Positions 15,538 through 21,063 of a DNA stretch of 21,063 bases are shown here, in pieces. The notes below the pieces were generated by a model. The model saw only the letters and a list, made by a program, of their open reading frames with translations, was not told the DNA's origin and searched no databases. Source of the stretch: Haloarculaceae archaeon. GTDB taxonomy: Archaea > Halobacteriota > Halobacteria > Halobacteriales > Haloarculaceae. The stretch spans positions 1-21,063 of the forward strand of contig JAHENO010000251.1 of assembly GCA_018609945.1 (NCBI GenBank), read 5' to 3'. The translations under genes and the position numbers were made by a program. The stretch's first letter is position 1, and each line of letters begins with the position of its first letter.

Positions 15538-16118
15538 GCCTGTGCCTGGTCGAACGCCGCGCCGACGTCGACGTCCTCCAGTTCCTCCGGGTCGGCGCGG
15601 AACAGTTCCCGCTCGCTGAAGCCGAACTGTCTGGCGAAGATGACGTAGGGGAACTGTTCGATGCGCGTGTTGTGCTGGGTGACCGCCTCGTTGTACACCT
15701 CCCGCCTGTCGGCGATCTGGGATTCGAGTTCGCTGATGCGCTTCTGGAACTGCATCATGTTCTCCTGGGAGCGCAACTCGGGATAGGCCTCGGCGCGCGC
15801 CTCGAAGTCCATCAGCGCCTGGCGCACCTGCTGGTCTGCCTGGGCCTGTTCACCCGGCGTCTCCGCCTGCGCGGTCGCCTCCCGCGCTGCCGTGAGTTCC
15901 TGCAGCACCTGCTCTTCCTGTTCCATGAACTCGGTGGCGGCGTCGATGAGTTTCGTCAGTTCGTCCTGTCGCTGCTTGAGCAGGACGTCGATGTTCTGTT
16001 TGGCCTGGTCGACCCGCTCGCGGAGACTCACCAGCTGGTTGTAGATGTTGATGACGTACCCCACCAGCAACACGAGCAGGACGAGCGCGACGAACCCTCC
16101 GACGATCAGCAGGACCAT
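15534..16118 (-). CDS. lemA: LemA family protein
   Basis: A 194-aa protein with the LemA architecture: one N-terminal membrane helix (about res 2-25), then a long helical, coiled-coil-rich domain. Diagnostic stretches are IYNQLVSLRERVDQAKQNIDVLLKQR after the helix, AYPELRSQENMMQFQKRISELE, and YNEAVTQHNTRIEQFPYVIFARQFGF; the length is normal. LemA proteins are widespread membrane-anchored proteins without an established biochemical activity. It is the first gene of a two-gene unit with the GIDE protein and starts 26 nt downstream of the TATA centre, so its transcript is leaderless. Confidence 0.94.
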   Translation of the reverse strand: MVLLIVGGFVALVLLVLLVGYVINIYNQLVSLRERVDQAKQNIDVLLKQRQDELTKLIDAATEFMEQEEQVLQELTAAREATAQAETPGEQAQADQQVRQALMDFEARAEAYPELRSQENMMQFQKRISELESQIADRREVYNEAVTQHNTRIEQFPYVIFARQFGFSERELFRADPEELEDVDVGAAFDQAQA

Positions 16119-16139
16119 GGGCTACCGTGGATTTGTCAG

Positions 16140-16148
16140 TAATTTATA
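16140..16148 (-). promoter_or_regulatory. Predicted TATA box for the lemA-GIDE operon
   Basis: TATAAATTA on the minus strand, centred 26 nt upstream of the LemA ATG. This is one of the best TATA matches in the window and supports leaderless initiation. Confidence 0.75.
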
Positions 16149-16254
16149 GGTTACGGTGGACCGGCCGGCCGCAATCGCAGGACCCGACACCGGAAACTTC
16201 GCATGCCAGGTGAAGCATCGGGTGTGTCGCCGCAGTGACACGAACCCACCCGGA

Positions 16255-16261
16255 GTTATTT
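16255..16261 (+). promoter_or_regulatory. Predicted TATA box for the DoxX-like gene
   Basis: GTTATTT centred about 29 nt upstream of the ATG at 16287; it supports that ATG over the in-frame upstream start at 16260. About 110 nt of otherwise featureless sequence separate it from the divergent lemA TATA box. Confidence 0.55.
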
Positions 16262-16286
16262 GGGGCGACCGGTCGAATCTGTCGGT

Positions 16287-17393
16287 ATGCGCAGGCGCGC
16301 GTCCTCCGTTCTCGCGCTCGCTACTGCGGTGCTCGCCCTCGGGGTTGCGGCCGGTCGGGCCGCCGGGCACGTCGACTACGTGAGCGACACCTCCGAGCGG
16401 GGGGACGTGGCGGCGTTCCTGCTGGAGGTGTTCTCGGAGCCGCTGAACGCGGCCCTGCTCGCCGGCGGTGGGCTCGCGGTGGTCGCCGTGGCCGTCGGAT
16501 ACCTCCGCGTCCGGCCGGCGCGGCGCGACGTCGCCGTCTTCAGGGAGACGATGGCCGAGTACCGCGACCTGCTGCCGTGGCTGCTCCGCCTGAGCTTCGG
16601 GTTGCCGCTCGTCGGGGCCGGGTTCGCCGGGTACTTCTTCAGCCCGTCCGTGGACCCGTTCTTCACGGTGGCGTTCGCCCCGAGCCGGCTGTTCCAGATC
16701 GCGGTCGGGTTCCTGTTTCTGTTCGGGCTGGCGACCCGGGTGACGGCCATCGTGGCCCTCGTCGTCTACCTGGCGGCGCTCGCGACCACACCCGAGCTGT
16801 TGCTCGCAAACGAGTACGTCTCCGGACTGCTCGCGATGGCGCTGATCGGAAGCGGCCGTCCCAGCGCCGACGACGTGCTCAACCGGCTGGCCTCGGCCGA
16901 GGGAACCCTGTACGGCGAGATCGATCCCGTTCACCGCGCGGCGGCGCGGGTCAACCGGGCGGTCGATCCCTACGAGACGTACGTCCCCACGATCGTCCGC
17001 GTCGGGCTCGGCCTCAACTTCGTCTTCCTCGGGATCACCCAGAAGCTGCTCTCCCCGGCCCAGGCGCTGGCTGTCGTCGAGAAGTACGACCTCACGGCGG
17101 TCGTCCCGGTCGATCCCGGGCTGTGGGTTGTCGGCGCGGGACTCACGGAAGCGGCACTCGGGGCTGCGCTCGTGGCGGGCCTGTTCACCCGGGCCGGCTC
17201 GCTGGTCGCCCTGTCGATCTTCACGCTCACGCTGTTCGGCCTCCCGGACGACCCGGTGCTCGCCCACATCACCCTGTTCGGCCTCGCCTCCTATCTGCTG
17301 GTCACCGGGTCGGGACCGTTCGCCGTCGACGGCTGGCTCCGGGAATCGGAAGCCCCGCGCGAGGAGCCGGGCGGCACGCCGGCAGAGGCGTGA
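16287..17393 (+). CDS. DoxX-like multi-spanning membrane protein
   Basis: A 368-aa hydrophobic protein. The N-terminus (MRRRASSVLALATAVLALGV) looks like a signal peptide or first membrane helix, followed by HVDYVSD, then about eight further membrane segments. Two blocks resemble the DoxX/DoxD four-helix unit: PSRLFQIAVGFLFLFGLATR (about 130-150) and the C-terminal VRVGLGLNFVFLGITQKL through VAGLFTRAGSL. DoxX-like proteins are linked to quinone reduction or redox chemistry in a few cases, but most are uncharacterised. The ATG at 16287 is chosen from TATA spacing and because hydrophobic sequence starts right after it. The gene is convergent with the 119-aa gene. Confidence 0.72.
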   Translation: MRRRASSVLALATAVLALGVAAGRAAGHVDYVSDTSERGDVAAFLLEVFSEPLNAALLAGGGLAVVAVAVGYLRVRPARRDVAVFRETMAEYRDLLPWLLRLSFGLPLVGAGFAGYFFSPSVDPFFTVAFAPSRLFQIAVGFLFLFGLATRVTAIVALVVYLAALATTPELLLANEYVSGLLAMALIGSGRPSADDVLNRLASAEGTLYGEIDPVHRAAARVNRAVDPYETYVPTIVRVGLGLNFVFLGITQKLLSPAQALAVVEKYDLTAVVPVDPGLWVVGAGLTEAALGAALVAGLFTRAGSLVALSIFTLTLFGLPDDPVLAHITLFGLASYLLVTGSGPFAVDGWLRESEAPREEPGGTPAEA

Positions 17394-17399
17394 CCGTTC

Positions 17400-17426
17400 G
17401 GGCCGCCGCTACTCCGGCGGCGGCCC
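17400..17426. terminator. Perfect 10-bp hairpin across convergent gene ends
   Basis: GGGCCGCCGC (17400-17409) and GCGGCGGCCC (17417-17426) are exact inverted copies separated by 7 nt. The structure begins 7 nt after the stop of the DoxX-like gene and covers the stop codon of the opposing 119-aa gene, so it could act on both transcripts. No U-tract follows on either strand. Confidence 0.5.
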
Positions 17427-17768
17427 CGCCCCGGCTCCCGGGCGCTGGTCGTCCTTGATCTCGTCGAGGAACGCGTTGGCGAAGAGGTCGACGTGCATCT
17501 TCAGCACCTCGCTCTCCTCGAGGTCGGTGTCGGCCGCCTGCCTGGAGAGGAACTCCGACAGTTCCGGCGTCGGCTCGTAACGCACCTCGCGGCCGTCGAC
17601 CTGGAACTCCAGGTCGACCGTCCGGAGTTCGGCGATCAGGTGTTCGATCTCCATCAGCGACTGCTCGGTCTTCGTCGCGAGGGCCTCCTCCGTGTCCTGC
17701 ATGCGCCTGTCGGCCCACTCCTCGGCCGCCTCGTAGAACCAGTCGCCGACCTCGAAGGTCAGCGTCAA
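17409..17768 (-). CDS. Hypothetical haloarchaeal 119-aa protein
   Basis: A small acidic, soluble protein, mostly helical by appearance (DWFYEAAEEWADRRMQDTEEALATK, then MEIEHLIAELRTVDLEFQVDGREV) with a Pro/Gly-rich tail. I do not recognise a family. The likely start is a TTG at 17768, because it overlaps the stop of the upstream zinc-ribbon gene by 4 nt (TTGA) and no ATG or GTG lies near the N-terminus. It is third in an operon with a two-TM protein and a zinc ribbon. The C-terminal codons form one arm of a perfect hairpin shared with the convergent gene. Confidence 0.72.
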   Translation of the reverse strand: MTLTFEVGDWFYEAAEEWADRRMQDTEEALATKTEQSLMEIEHLIAELRTVDLEFQVDGREVRYEPTPELSEFLSRQAADTDLEESEVLKMHVDLFANAFLDEIKDDQRPGAGAGPPPE

Positions 17769-17911
17769 AAGGTCACCCCCTCGTCGCCCTCGAACTCGAG
17801 GGTCCAGACGGTGGTCTCATCGCAGACCGGGCAGTACTCCCGGCGGGGCTGTTCGTCGAGCGTCGAGAGGCTGATCATCTCGCCGCAGCTCTCGCAACTG
17901 AAGTAGGTCAT
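17765..17911 (-). CDS. Small CxxC-CxxC zinc-ribbon protein (48 aa)
   Basis: A 48-aa protein starting MTYFSCESCGEM, with two Cys pairs (CESC at res 6-9 and CPVC at 29-32) spaced as in a zinc ribbon. A longer in-frame reading from 18025 exists but would overlap the upstream gene by more than 100 nt, and its extra 38 residues look like a frame shadow, so ATG 17911 is chosen; it follows the upstream stop by 1 nt. Such mini zinc ribbons in haloarchaea are typically cytoplasmic, with unknown nucleic-acid or protein partners. It is second in a three-gene operon. Confidence 0.78.
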   Translation of the reverse strand: MTYFSCESCGEMISLSTLDEQPRREYCPVCDETTVWTLEFEGDEGVTF

Positions 17912-17912
17912 C

Positions 17913-18179
17913 TCACTCCGAGGGTGGCCACGTGTCCGGCGTCGGCTCCGTCTCCGAGAGCTCGCCGTACAGGGCGATGAGCACGCCCAGCAGGACCAGG
18001 AGCACCACGATTCCGGCGATCCCACCGAGCGCGTTCCGGCCGAGGAAGTCGCCCGCGCTGACCGCGTACCAGTTGAACGCGGTGGCGACCCGGATCAGCC
18101 CGAGGAGCAGCCACACGAAGACGGCCGCTACTACGAACGCGAGTATCTTGGATTGCTGCAGTGCAGTCCGGAGGCCCAT
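17913..18179 (-). CDS. Small two-TM membrane protein (88 aa)
   Basis: Two hydrophobic helices (about res 12-35, ILAFVVAAVFVWLLLGLIRV, and 53-71, IAGIVVLLVLLGVLIALYG) flank a short extracellular or cytoplasmic loop with SAGDFLGRNALGG; the C-terminus is acidic. I do not recognise a family. It is first in an operon with the zinc-ribbon and 119-aa genes (1-nt gap, then a 4-nt overlap). The ATG at 18179 follows an inverted repeat that could be an operator. Confidence 0.76.
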   Translation of the reverse strand: MGLRTALQQSKILAFVVAAVFVWLLLGLIRVATAFNWYAVSAGDFLGRNALGGIAGIVVLLVLLGVLIALYGELSETEPTPDTWPPSE

Positions 18180-18180
18180 T

Positions 18181-18203
18181 GGTATCGTACCTCACGTGAT
18201 ACC
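18181..18203. promoter_or_regulatory. Inverted repeat at the start of the small-protein operon (candidate operator)
   Basis: Arms GGTATC (18181-18186) and GATACC (18198-18203) are exact inverted copies, 11 nt apart, and a CACGTG palindrome lies inside (18193-18198). The element covers the transcription start expected from the TATA box at 18218-18225 and ends 1 nt before the start codon, where a bound protein would block initiation. Confidence 0.45.
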
Positions 18204-18217
18204 ATGCCCTCCCCGGT

Positions 18218-18225
18218 GTTAAAAC
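18218..18225 (-). promoter_or_regulatory. Predicted TATA box for the small-protein operon
   Basis: GTTTTAAC on the minus strand, centred 42 nt upstream of the ATG at 18179, giving a short leader of about 15 nt that contains the inverted repeat. Confidence 0.6.
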
Positions 18226-18244
18226 CACAGGGCGGCCGGCAGTA

Positions 18245-18991
18245 TCAGCCCGACTCGCCGTCGGTGCGGGCCCAGTCGGCCTTTCCGGCGGCCTCGGACA
18301 GCGGGACGAACTCCCACTCGGCGGCTTCCGCCATCCACTCCTCGCCGGGGAGGCCGACGAGCACCATCCGCTCGGCGTAGAACATCGAGGTCTCGTCGAC
18401 GGCGGCGAGCCGTTCGGCCGGCCCCTGGCTCGAGCCGTTGAAGAAGTCCACGTCGATCCGGTTGTCGCGCTGGAACTTGTTGATGACGAACGACTCGACG
18501 TCGCCGACGATCCCGACCCAGTCGGCCCACGCGTTCGCGTCCGCGATCACCCGCTGTGGGTCCTCGAGGCGCTTCATCGCCTCGTAGGTCAGCGCCATCG
18601 TCATCTCGTCGATGTCGCCCCCGTGTGGCCCGCTGGCCTCCCCGCGGTCGTCGTCCCCGTCGTGGTCGGGCGGGTCCTCGGCGGCGTCGGCGGCCGCCCT
18701 CGCGCCGGCCCCGCCACCCTCGACGGGGATTCCCACCGGTTTGTCCTTGTTCTCCCGCGGGACGTGTGGCACGCGGGCCGTCGGTTCGGTCTCCCCGTCG
18801 GCGGCGTCCTCCGGACCGTCCGTCCCCTCACTGTCTCCCCCACCGGCGCCAGTCGTTCCGGGGCTCGTCCCCGCGGCTTCAGGTTCGTCCTCGGGGTCGC
18901 CCTCGCCGCGCCAGAACCAGTCGCCGGGGTTCGGCTCCGGTTCGTCCTCCCCGTCGACGTCGAGTTCGTCGAGGTCGATCTCCTCAGTCAT
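18245..18991 (-). CDS. Acidic haloarchaeal protein with disordered N-terminus (248 aa)
   Basis: The N-terminal half (about res 1-125) is very rich in Asp, Glu, Gly and Pro and probably disordered; it begins with TEEIDLDELDVDGEDEPEP and holds a short basic patch (VPRENKDKPVGIPVEGG). The C-terminal half is a compact domain, starting MALTYEAMKRLEDPQRVI and ending PLSEAAGKADW, with alternating helical and strand-like sequence. No motif identifies its activity. ATG 18991 (sequence MTEEIDL) is chosen over 19021 because the extra residues are basic and unlike the rest. It has no clear TATA box and is not tightly linked to a neighbour. I cannot assign a function; it is probably a conserved haloarchaeal protein. 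Confidence 0.75.
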   Translation of the reverse strand: MTEEIDLDELDVDGEDEPEPNPGDWFWRGEGDPEDEPEAAGTSPGTTGAGGGDSEGTDGPEDAADGETEPTARVPHVPRENKDKPVGIPVEGGGAGARAAADAAEDPPDHDGDDDRGEASGPHGGDIDEMTMALTYEAMKRLEDPQRVIADANAWADWVGIVGDVESFVINKFQRDNRIDVDFFNGSSQGPAERLAAVDETSMFYAERMVLVGLPGEEWMAEAAEWEFVPLSEAAGKADWARTDGESG

Positions 18992-19104
18992 GGGTGCCTG
19001 TCGCCGGACGGGTGATCGCACCGGGTGCCCGGGTGTGGGAGCGCATTACACGCCAGTAGTGCCACCCGCGAACTAAAACCTGTCGTGGTCCCGGGGCACG
19101 CAAG

Positions 19105-19110
19105 CTTTAA
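19105..19110 (+). promoter_or_regulatory. Predicted TATA box for the 43-aa protein gene
   Basis: CTTTAA is centred about 34 nt upstream of the ATG at 19142, giving a leader of about 7 nt. A second AT-rich run (TTTGATATA) lies directly before the start codon, too close to be the TATA box. Confidence 0.5.
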
Positions 19111-19141
19111 CTCGCTGTCCGCACAACGGATTTGATATAGC

Positions 19142-19273
19142 ATGTCACACCACAAGGTGCTGAACTGGGAGCCGGAGGACGTCGACACGTACAAGGGACA
19201 CAACGTGTACGACCACGGCATCCACGCCGACGACATCAACTGCGGGTGCGCGGACGCGGAAGCCGAGGAGTAG
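19142..19273 (+). CDS. Small histidine/cysteine-containing protein (43 aa)
   Basis: An ATG-TAG frame of 43 codons with a TATA-like box at the right distance and haloarchaeal acidic composition. The sequence begins MSHHKVLNWEPEDVDTYKGH and continues to HNVYDHGIHADDINCGC near the C-terminus. Five His residues and a CGC pair close to acidic residues suggest metal binding, but no family is recognised. It lies between two minus-strand genes with no partner on its strand, so it is monocistronic. The coding call rests on promoter placement, composition and an ordered, non-repetitive sequence. Confidence 0.66.
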   Translation: MSHHKVLNWEPEDVDTYKGHNVYDHGIHADDINCGCADAEAEE

Positions 19274-19292
19274 CGATCCGTTTCGACGGCGT

Positions 19293-20513
19293 TCAGACGT
19301 CCGGAAACACCCGGTCTTCCCGCGGCGGCACGTAGAAGTTCGCCCGCGAGCGGACTGTGATGAACTCGAGGAGGCCGTTGTTCTGCCGGTCTTTCAGGTC
19401 TTCGTGTTCCTCCCGGAGCCACCAGCCGTTCATGGCGTCGCGGGTCTTCTCGAAATCCGCCAGGTCCCGCTGCAACGAGAGGAAGTGCACGCCGGCCTGC
19501 TGGCCGTCCGTCGTGTTGAAGTCCCGGCGCAACAGCAGCGGTTCGCCGCCCTCGCGGGCCCGGCGCACCTTCTCCCAGTGGCCGACCGCGCCGTCGCCAG
19601 CGTGCTCCCTGACGGCGTCGGCGAACGGCATCGACTGGCCCAGTTCCCCCAGATCCTCGGGCGAGAATTCCGCGGAGAACATGCGCGAGACGCGGTCGGA
19701 TTCGGCCAGGTTCCACCATCCCTCCAGCGACTCCTCCAGGTGCGAGAGGTGCATCGTCGTGCCGCCGGCGCCGGGGCCGTCGGGGATCGTGACGCGGTCC
19801 TCGCTGGCCTGGGTGCCGGCCCGGCCCGAGAAGAAGCCGGTGAACATCGGCGCGTCCCCGGGGATGCCGTCGGGGATGCCCTCGACTGTCGCGTGATCGG
19901 CGGGCAACCCTTCGCCCAGGAAGCCCGTCCGGTGAGCGGACACCGAGAACACCTCGCCCAGGCGCGCGTCGACCGACTCCCCGCCCAGTTCGGACCGCGT
20001 CCCGAACATCGCTCCCTCGACCGCCGAGAGGTGGGAGGGTACGTTGCTGGCGAGGACGAGCGCCGCGTCGAACGACAGGAGGTCGGGGTCGTCGGTCCGC
20101 GAGATGACCCGTGGCCGGCGGATCGGCGAGTCGCCCAGCGCCCCGAGGCGGTCGAAGTAGGTCGTCCCCCACGCGAGCATGTGCAAGAGGCCGTCCGGGC
20201 CGTAGTCGTAGGCGCCCTCGATGGTCCGCATCGCACGCTCGATCGTCGCCGCGGCCGCCTCGGTGGGGTCCTCCCCGAGGTCCAGCAAGAGAACGCGGTA
20301 GTGCCGGGGCGCGAGGGGGTTCCCGGCGGAGTCGGCCGGGAGCGTCTCGTCCCAGGCGTGCTGGCGGGGCGGGAGGTCGTCGGCACGCGGGTTGGGTCCC
20401 AGGTCGGCGACGGGGGCGGCAGTCCGCCTCCCCAGCAGGTCCGAACACCCGGCGAGGCCGACGGCTCCCGACGCCGCCGCGAGTCGCTGGAGCAGTCCGC
20501 GGCGAGAGCCCAT
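19293..20513 (-). CDS. Dyp-type peroxidase-like Tat lipoprotein
   Basis: A 406-aa exported protein. The N-terminus has a twin-Arg Tat signal (GSRRGLLQRL), a hydrophobic stretch and a lipobox LAGC (Cys23). The body resembles the Dyp-type heme-peroxidase fold: an N-terminal ferredoxin-like half, then H312, R330 and N333 in GHWEKVRR and LLLRRDFNTTDGQQAG, followed by GVHFLSLQRDLADFEKTRDAMNGWW, the usual C-terminal block. The H312-R330 spacing of 18 equals that of Rhodococcus DypB (H226, R244). The GxxDG motif that carries the distal Asp is GFFSG here (226-230), with Ser in place of Asp. Dyp peroxidases use hydrogen peroxide on dyes, lignin-like or unknown substrates. It may be a functional heme protein with modified chemistry or a non-peroxidase relative. 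It is monocistronic and divergent from the membrane-protein operon. Confidence 0.72.
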   Translation of the reverse strand: MGSRRGLLQRLAAASGAVGLAGCSDLLGRRTAAPVADLGPNPRADDLPPRQHAWDETLPADSAGNPLAPRHYRVLLLDLGEDPTEAAAATIERAMRTIEGAYDYGPDGLLHMLAWGTTYFDRLGALGDSPIRRPRVISRTDDPDLLSFDAALVLASNVPSHLSAVEGAMFGTRSELGGESVDARLGEVFSVSAHRTGFLGEGLPADHATVEGIPDGIPGDAPMFTGFFSGRAGTQASEDRVTIPDGPGAGGTTMHLSHLEESLEGWWNLAESDRVSRMFSAEFSPEDLGELGQSMPFADAVREHAGDGAVGHWEKVRRAREGGEPLLLRRDFNTTDGQQAGVHFLSLQRDLADFEKTRDAMNGWWLREEHEDLKDRQNNGLLEFITVRSRANFYVPPREDRVFPDV

Positions 20514-20544
20514 CGGGTATCACCCACACCCACGTGCTATCGGC

Positions 20545-20551
20545 ACAAAAG
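20545..20551 (-). promoter_or_regulatory. Weak TATA-like element for the Dyp-like gene
   Basis: CTTTTGT on the minus strand, centred about 35 nt upstream of the ATG at 20513. Between them lie CACGTG (20531-20536) and GATACC (20516-20521 on the opposite strand), the same pair seen before the operon at 18179. Confidence 0.4.
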
Positions 20552-20590
20552 CGTTGCTCGTCTCCCGGGCCGCATGGGTTAGATAGGTGA

Positions 20591-20609
20591 CAAAACACAA
20601 CCGTTTTGA
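20591..20609 (+). promoter_or_regulatory. TATA box overlapped by an inverted repeat
   Basis: CAAAAC (20591-20596) and GTTTTG (20603-20608) are exact inverted copies 6 nt apart. The second arm, with the following A, is also the TATA-like element, centred about 27 nt upstream of the ATG at 20633. A dyad directly on the TATA box is a natural place for a repressor, or may simply be fortuitous. Confidence 0.5.
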
Positions 20610-20632
20610 TTGTCGACCCGTAGAACCGTAAC

Positions 20633-20773
20633 ATGCCGAACCCGGTACTCCACGAGGGGGTGAGCCCCGCGCTGTCGCCCGAGACCGGGGGTGCCGTCCT
20701 CGCAGTCGGAACGGTCGTCCTCGTCGTCATCGCCTACGACATCTACAGACAGTGGCGGGTGGGGGCCGACTGA
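20633..20773 (+). CDS. Small single-TM protein (46 aa)
   Basis: A 46-aa protein with an N-terminal polar part (MPNPVLHEGVSPALSPETGG), one hydrophobic helix (AVLAVGTVVLVVIAYDIY) and a short basic tail RQWRVGAD. It is supported by the TATA spacing at its ATG and by a 1-nt overlap (TGATG) of its stop with the next start. I do not recognise the family. As first gene of a membrane-protein operon, a small subunit or assembly factor is plausible. Confidence 0.68.
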   Translation: MPNPVLHEGVSPALSPETGGAVLAVGTVVLVVIAYDIYRQWRVGAD

Positions 20774-21054
20774 TGGCGACCGACCGGTCGACCGGGTCGG
20801 CACGCCTCGACGGCGCCACGCTCCTCGGGTACGTCCGCTGGACCGTCTACGCGCTCGTGAGCCTGCTCGCGCTCTGCCTGCTGACGGTCGGCACCATCGC
20901 AATCATCGCCGAGGTCAAGGGTACCTGGCACTGGCAGATCCACCTCCAGTCGACGCTCAGTTACGTCGGCCTGTTCGTCAGCCGGCTCCTGGTCGTGCTG
21001 GTGCCGCTGTTCGTGGTGCTCGTGCTCGGCCGGCAGGTGGTCGACGATGCGTGA
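20773..21054 (+). CDS. Two-TM membrane protein (93 aa)
   Basis: The start ATG overlaps the previous stop by one base. Two hydrophobic helices are visible: about res 19-46 (YVRWTVYALVSLLALCLLTV and following) and 67-86 (VGLFVSRLLVVLVPLFVVLV), with WHWQIHLQSTLS between. No family is recognised. It overlaps the start of a third gene by 8 nt, indicating a tightly coupled operon whose main product lies outside the window. Confidence 0.72.
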   Translation: MATDRSTGSARLDGATLLGYVRWTVYALVSLLALCLLTVGTIAIIAEVKGTWHWQIHLQSTLSYVGLFVSRLLVVLVPLFVVLVLGRQVVDDA

Positions 21055-21063
21055 CCTCCGCGA
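21047..21063 (+). CDS. Start of a downstream gene (partial, five codons)
   Basis: ATG at 21047 begins MRDLR and is cut by the window end. Its overlap of 8 nt with the previous coding sequence, with no TATA box, makes it a likely third gene of the same operon. Too little is present to identify the product. Confidence 0.4.

Noticed and set aside
16149..16254. Possible small RNA or gene in the lemA-DoxX divergent gap
   Set aside because: No open frame of convincing composition, no stable palindrome and no additional promoter were seen.
16235..17458. 407-codon open frame on the plus strand
   Set aside because: Arg/Gly/Pro-rich translation in a different frame of the DoxX-like membrane gene; no acidic bias expected of a haloarchaeal protein.
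17912..18025. N-terminal extension of the zinc-ribbon protein
   Set aside because: The added Ser/Arg/Cys-rich residues lie over the upstream gene in another frame, whereas the ATG at 17911 directly follows that gene's stop.
18988..20730. 580-codon open frame on the minus strand
   Set aside because: It overlaps the Dyp-like gene in another frame of the same strand and has an Arg/Pro/Gly-rich shadow composition.

Overview
The window reads as chromosomal DNA of an extremely halophilic archaeon (class Halobacteria). GC content is high, the proteins are rich in Asp and Glu, many genes start about 26-30 nt downstream of an archaeal TATA-like box with no room for a Shine-Dalgarno site (leaderless transcripts), and secreted proteins carry Tat (twin-Arg) lipoprotein signals with a lipobox Cys. 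I see no rRNA, tRNA, CRISPR array, transposase or phage gene.

Region 1 (1-13790) is dominated by what looks like an acid-sugar catabolic island. After the 3' end of a tRNA m2G10 methyltransferase gene (1-363) comes a ketol-acid reductoisomerase (KARI) paralogue with a remodelled active site (416-1423). Convergent to it is a four-gene CUT1-type ABC importer on the minus strand: ATPase, two permeases and a Tat lipoprotein binding protein (1443-6118). Behind it, in the same orientation, is a cyclase/kynurenine-formamidase-family metal hydrolase (6239-6943). A divergent promoter pair then leads to plus-strand genes: SDR dehydrogenase (7023), rhamnulokinase-type FGGY kinase (7887), and a tightly overlapping four-gene operon of class II aldolase, DUF1537 acid-sugar kinase, PdxA2-type dehydrogenase and a LarA-like DUF2088 protein (9462-13790). 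My working model is import, oxidation and/or lactone opening, C2 epimerisation (LarA-like) or reverse-KARI oxidoisomerisation, phosphorylation, then oxidative decarboxylation or aldol cleavage to triose phosphate. The exact substrate cannot be read from sequence. A threonate/erythronate-type acid, a branched acid of the apionate type, or a 6-deoxyketose are the main candidates. No regulator of the island is inside the window.

Region 2 (13830-17393) holds membrane-associated genes: an uncharacterised multi-spanning protein, a GIDE-domain membrane protein translationally coupled to LemA, and, divergent from LemA, a DoxX-like membrane protein. Region 3 (17409-18991) carries a compact minus-strand operon of three small proteins (two-TM protein, 48-aa zinc ribbon, 119-aa acidic protein) and a 248-aa acidic protein with a long disordered N-terminus. 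Region 4 (19142-21063) has an orphan 43-aa protein, a Tat-exported Dyp-peroxidase-like lipoprotein lacking the usual distal Asp, and the start of an operon of small membrane proteins that runs off the window.

The strongest lead is the KARI-like enzyme together with the DUF1537-PdxA2-LarA operon as an undescribed haloarchaeal sugar-acid pathway.
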